A stretch of 64,000 nt of DNA, taken from Owenia fusiformis (Eukaryota; Annelida; Polychaeta; Sabellida; Oweniidae). How positions within the stretch are numbered: position 1 is the first letter of the stretch; each line of letters begins with the position of its first letter. The notes under the pieces are model-generated. The model ran no database searches. It worked only from the letters and a program-made list of their open reading frames with translations, and was not told where the DNA came from. The translations under genes and the position numbers were made by a program. Positions 61,433-64,000 of this stretch are shown here, piece by piece. Where the stretch lies: positions 34,167,259 through 34,231,258 of the forward strand of contig CAIIXF020000009.1 in the NCBI GenBank assembly GCA_903813345.2, given 5' to 3'.

Positions 61433-62489
61433 CTGAAAATAAATAATCTTATTATTATGCTAGTACTTTGGAAACTAGAATCTACTGATATAAACATATG
61501 GACAAAATACAAAAAATAGGACCACCTGCATAAGTGTAATTATTGTTACAGATAACAATTCAAAACTCAATGCTGGTGTAACGATTGTTATAAAATAATG
61601 TCAATGGTGTAGTGTCATATATGCAGAAAACTCCATGGCGTACTCTCAAAATTTAGAGAAAAGCTGATTTTTATATTGAATTGCCCCACACTTTAAAAAT
61701 GGATAAAATGGCCATTACTGTACATTTATCAGTCCATATTGGTCGGAATTTCATATTTTAAAACACCACAGAACGCTTCAAATGCAATCTCATTTTCAAT
61801 TTTTCTTGGATTGTTGTGAAAATCAACTGCAATATTTATTTTGAATTTTCAGTCACAGAACAAAATATGTCGCATAGTATATGTTAATTTGGCTAGGCTA
61901 CTGGTGCAGAACTAAACATATTGTGTTCTCACTAAGTTGAACACATGGAACATCTCACATTTTTGTAACACTACTCTCTTTAATCTACTACCACCACATA
62001 GAAGAGAGATGCATCCTAATTACGATTTCATCATCCCTCATTAAAAGGGGCTTAAAAAGACTTAAATCAAACACTCAGACTGAGAAATTAAATATTACCA
62101 ACAAAACTTTAATTATGACGTCAAAATATTTTCACAGAATAGGAATTTTAAGTACAACTGTCTGTTGTAGTTTGTCACACATTCAGCACACCATTGGAAG
62201 CTTATCTTGCATCCTTAAATCTTTTTCATACTTTAATTAAACAAAAACTTTAACTTTTAATAATTTATAGATGACGAATTTAGTGGTATTTATAAGTTGG
62301 TGTTCATTGACTTGCACTCCCCTCCAAATGTTTGGTAACCCTATACATCCAACAGACTGAGTTAGAAATCATGAATATTTCCAACTAAATTTCAAAAAAT
62401 ATCAGATGAGATTACAGCCTAGTCTAACAGTCTGTTACACTGCTTCAAAGGCAAGCAGTTAAACCTGAAATATAAGAGATCTAAACTAG

Positions 62490-63502
62490 ATAAGGCAACT
62501 CCGCGGAGTAGCAAATCCCAACGAACAAAATATCAATTCCAATCAATTTTACTCATTACTTTGGTTAAAATTGAAAAATTTAGATTTTAGAATTGCGAAT
62601 TCCTGCAAAGCAGCCATTTTGAATTTTCTGAGGTACAAATCTGAAAAATAATACCATAATTGTGATCTACTCCAAAATTCCTTCAATTTTAGTATTATAT
62701 AGCCATACTTTGAAGGGATCGAAAAATTATTGCGAAATCGTACATTAGACGGCCATTTTGAATTTAACGAGGCTCGAAAAAAAATACAATATTTGCAATT
62801 TACCCTTAATTGCCTTTCATTTGAGTATAATAAAGCTATACTTCAGAAAGATCTAAATATTATTATATTGAAAAACACGGAATATATGTGAAATAGATAG
62901 ATGTTGCGAATATACTACCAAAATTTCAAACAATAATATTAATTACTTTGGTTTAGAATGAAAATTTATGATTTTTGTGAAAAAGTCCCGTCATTTTTAA
63001 AGCGGCGACCATCTTGAAAATTTTTTTTTGCGTAAAACTATTCCACACTACTATACCCCCATACTGTATCCTGTATTCCTTTAAAAGAAGTACAGGCTAC
63101 AGGGAAGTTGCAAATGGAGGACGTTTGTTTATTTCCATAATTCTGAATGTATACTAGATTTTACACATATTCTAAGTGTTCTACTATACATTGTATAGAT
63201 TCATCGAGCAGTTTGCAACATATTATTACCAGAAAAGCCCAATGGACAAAGATAGAGAATACCCGCTCCATTTGCAACTTAACCGTACCCTGTATCATTT
63301 TTAAATGTGGTCACGGGGTAGGGTAGTGTGTTTTCATCAATATACATCTTTCCACTAAATATGAAGAAAATCTGTCAACTTATATTTGAGTTATCTTCTG
63401 GACGGACAGGCGGATGGACTGACTGACTGACTGACTGACGGACTGACTACAGACGGAGGGCTTCACTATATCCCTACCGAACTTCGTTCGTTGGGATAAT
63501 AA
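62490..63502. mobile_element. ATGGCGGCCAT-type repeat element (copy 4), upstream of NF-kappaB
   Basis: Begins CAACTCCGCGGAGTAGCAAA, TCCCAACGAAC; ends in GACGGAGGGCTTCACTATAT, then GAACTTCGTTCGTTGGGATA. Contains GACTGACTGACTGACTGACG microsatellite. Confidence 0.6.
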
Positions 63503-63516
63503 TATTGTGCAATAGT

Positions 63517-63762
63517 ATATTGAAAAATATATTCATATTGCACACGAATGACATTTGTATATGTTGGGTTGCTTGTAAATTGGCTCATAAAGTCTGTAAC
63601 CTCTTATATTTTGATGCTTCTCTACCATGTTAATTCTCAAAAAAATAACATGGCGGACAGACCTCAAATTACAAGAGGGCACAGGCTTATTGCACTAAAC
63701 ACTAAATAATCTGAAATATACAAATGTCATTCGTGTGCAATATGAATATATTTTTCTATATA
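63517..63762. mobile_element. 245-bp palindromic MITE with ~40-bp terminal inverted repeats
   Basis: GAAAAATATATTCATATTGC then ACACGAATGACATTTGTATA is inverted almost exactly at the right end (63717-63757). Confidence 0.7.
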
Positions 63763-64000
63763 TTATGGCACAATGGTCTATAGATTCCTTATTTTTCAGG
63801 TTCAACTGCTTGCCTTTGAAGTTACAGTTGGGGACATAAATAAATGACAGGTGGATTTGCTGAAGTGAGGATTTCCCATGTTAAAAATAAGAGAATTTAC
63901 AAGAGGCCATACATCAGTGGATGGGATTATACAAAATGTAAAATATACAAATTTTAAGGGATATATATCTAGACAATATCGGAAATTATGGGCTTTCAGA

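Overview
The window looks like a piece of an animal nuclear genome, most likely a mollusc (bivalve-like). The genes are interrupted by many introns with GT/AG borders. The DNA is AT-rich and crowded with miniature inverted-repeat elements, a tRNA-derived SINE and mariner, hAT-like and LINE remnants. One repeat family ends in GGACGGACGG followed by TTCGTTCGATGGGATAA, a style I associate with molluscs. No bacterial feature, CRISPR array or genuine tRNA was seen. Species assignment is inference.

Three spliced genes could be rebuilt by following reading phase across every exon junction. (1) About 3.57-30.77 kb, plus strand: a tubulin epsilon/delta complex protein 2 (TEDC2) homologue, a centriole triplet-microtubule factor, in at least 11 exons. 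Its last two introns are 6.2 and 15.1 kb. (2) 24.81-18.80 kb, minus strand, nested in the last TEDC2 intron: a 626-residue TRIM-like E3 ligase with RING, two B-boxes and a coiled coil, followed unusually by a ZZ zinc finger and a Gly/Arg/Pro-rich tail. (3) 61.17-36.92 kb, minus strand: a class I NF-kappaB (p100/p105 type) of 1071 residues in 21 coding exons. It has a Rel homology domain, basic NLS, glycine-rich region, ankyrin repeats, death domain and a C-terminal DSG degron. TEDC2 and NF-kappaB converge and are separated by about 6 kb of repeats.

Layout. 0-3.5 kb: a LINE reverse-transcriptase relic split by a 2.0-kb inverted-repeat transposon, then a 379-bp hAT-like MITE. 3.5-9.1 kb: nine TEDC2 exons. 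9.4-14.35 kb: a 4.5-kb fold-back composite studded with RFX/X-box-like palindromes, then a 0.4-kb element. 15.35-16.2 kb: a TEDC2 exon followed directly by a 21-bp minisatellite. 16.7-17.9 kb: an element with repeated ATGGCGGCCAT motifs. 18.8-24.9 kb: the TRIM-ZZ gene. 25-30.5 kb: several MITEs and a mariner relic. 30.6-30.8 kb: the last TEDC2 exon. 31-36.9 kb: stacked inverted-repeat elements. 36.9-61.2 kb: NF-kappaB with transposon-filled introns. 61.4-64 kb: upstream flank with nested inverted repeats.

The three genes belong to different processes (centriole assembly, ubiquitin signalling, innate immune transcription). No joint pathway is evident. The points most worth a second look are the TRIM-ZZ-RGG architecture, the X-box array inside a centriole gene, the minisatellite at a splice donor, and the degron-like motifs and Ser-type DNA-binding loop of the NF-kappaB.
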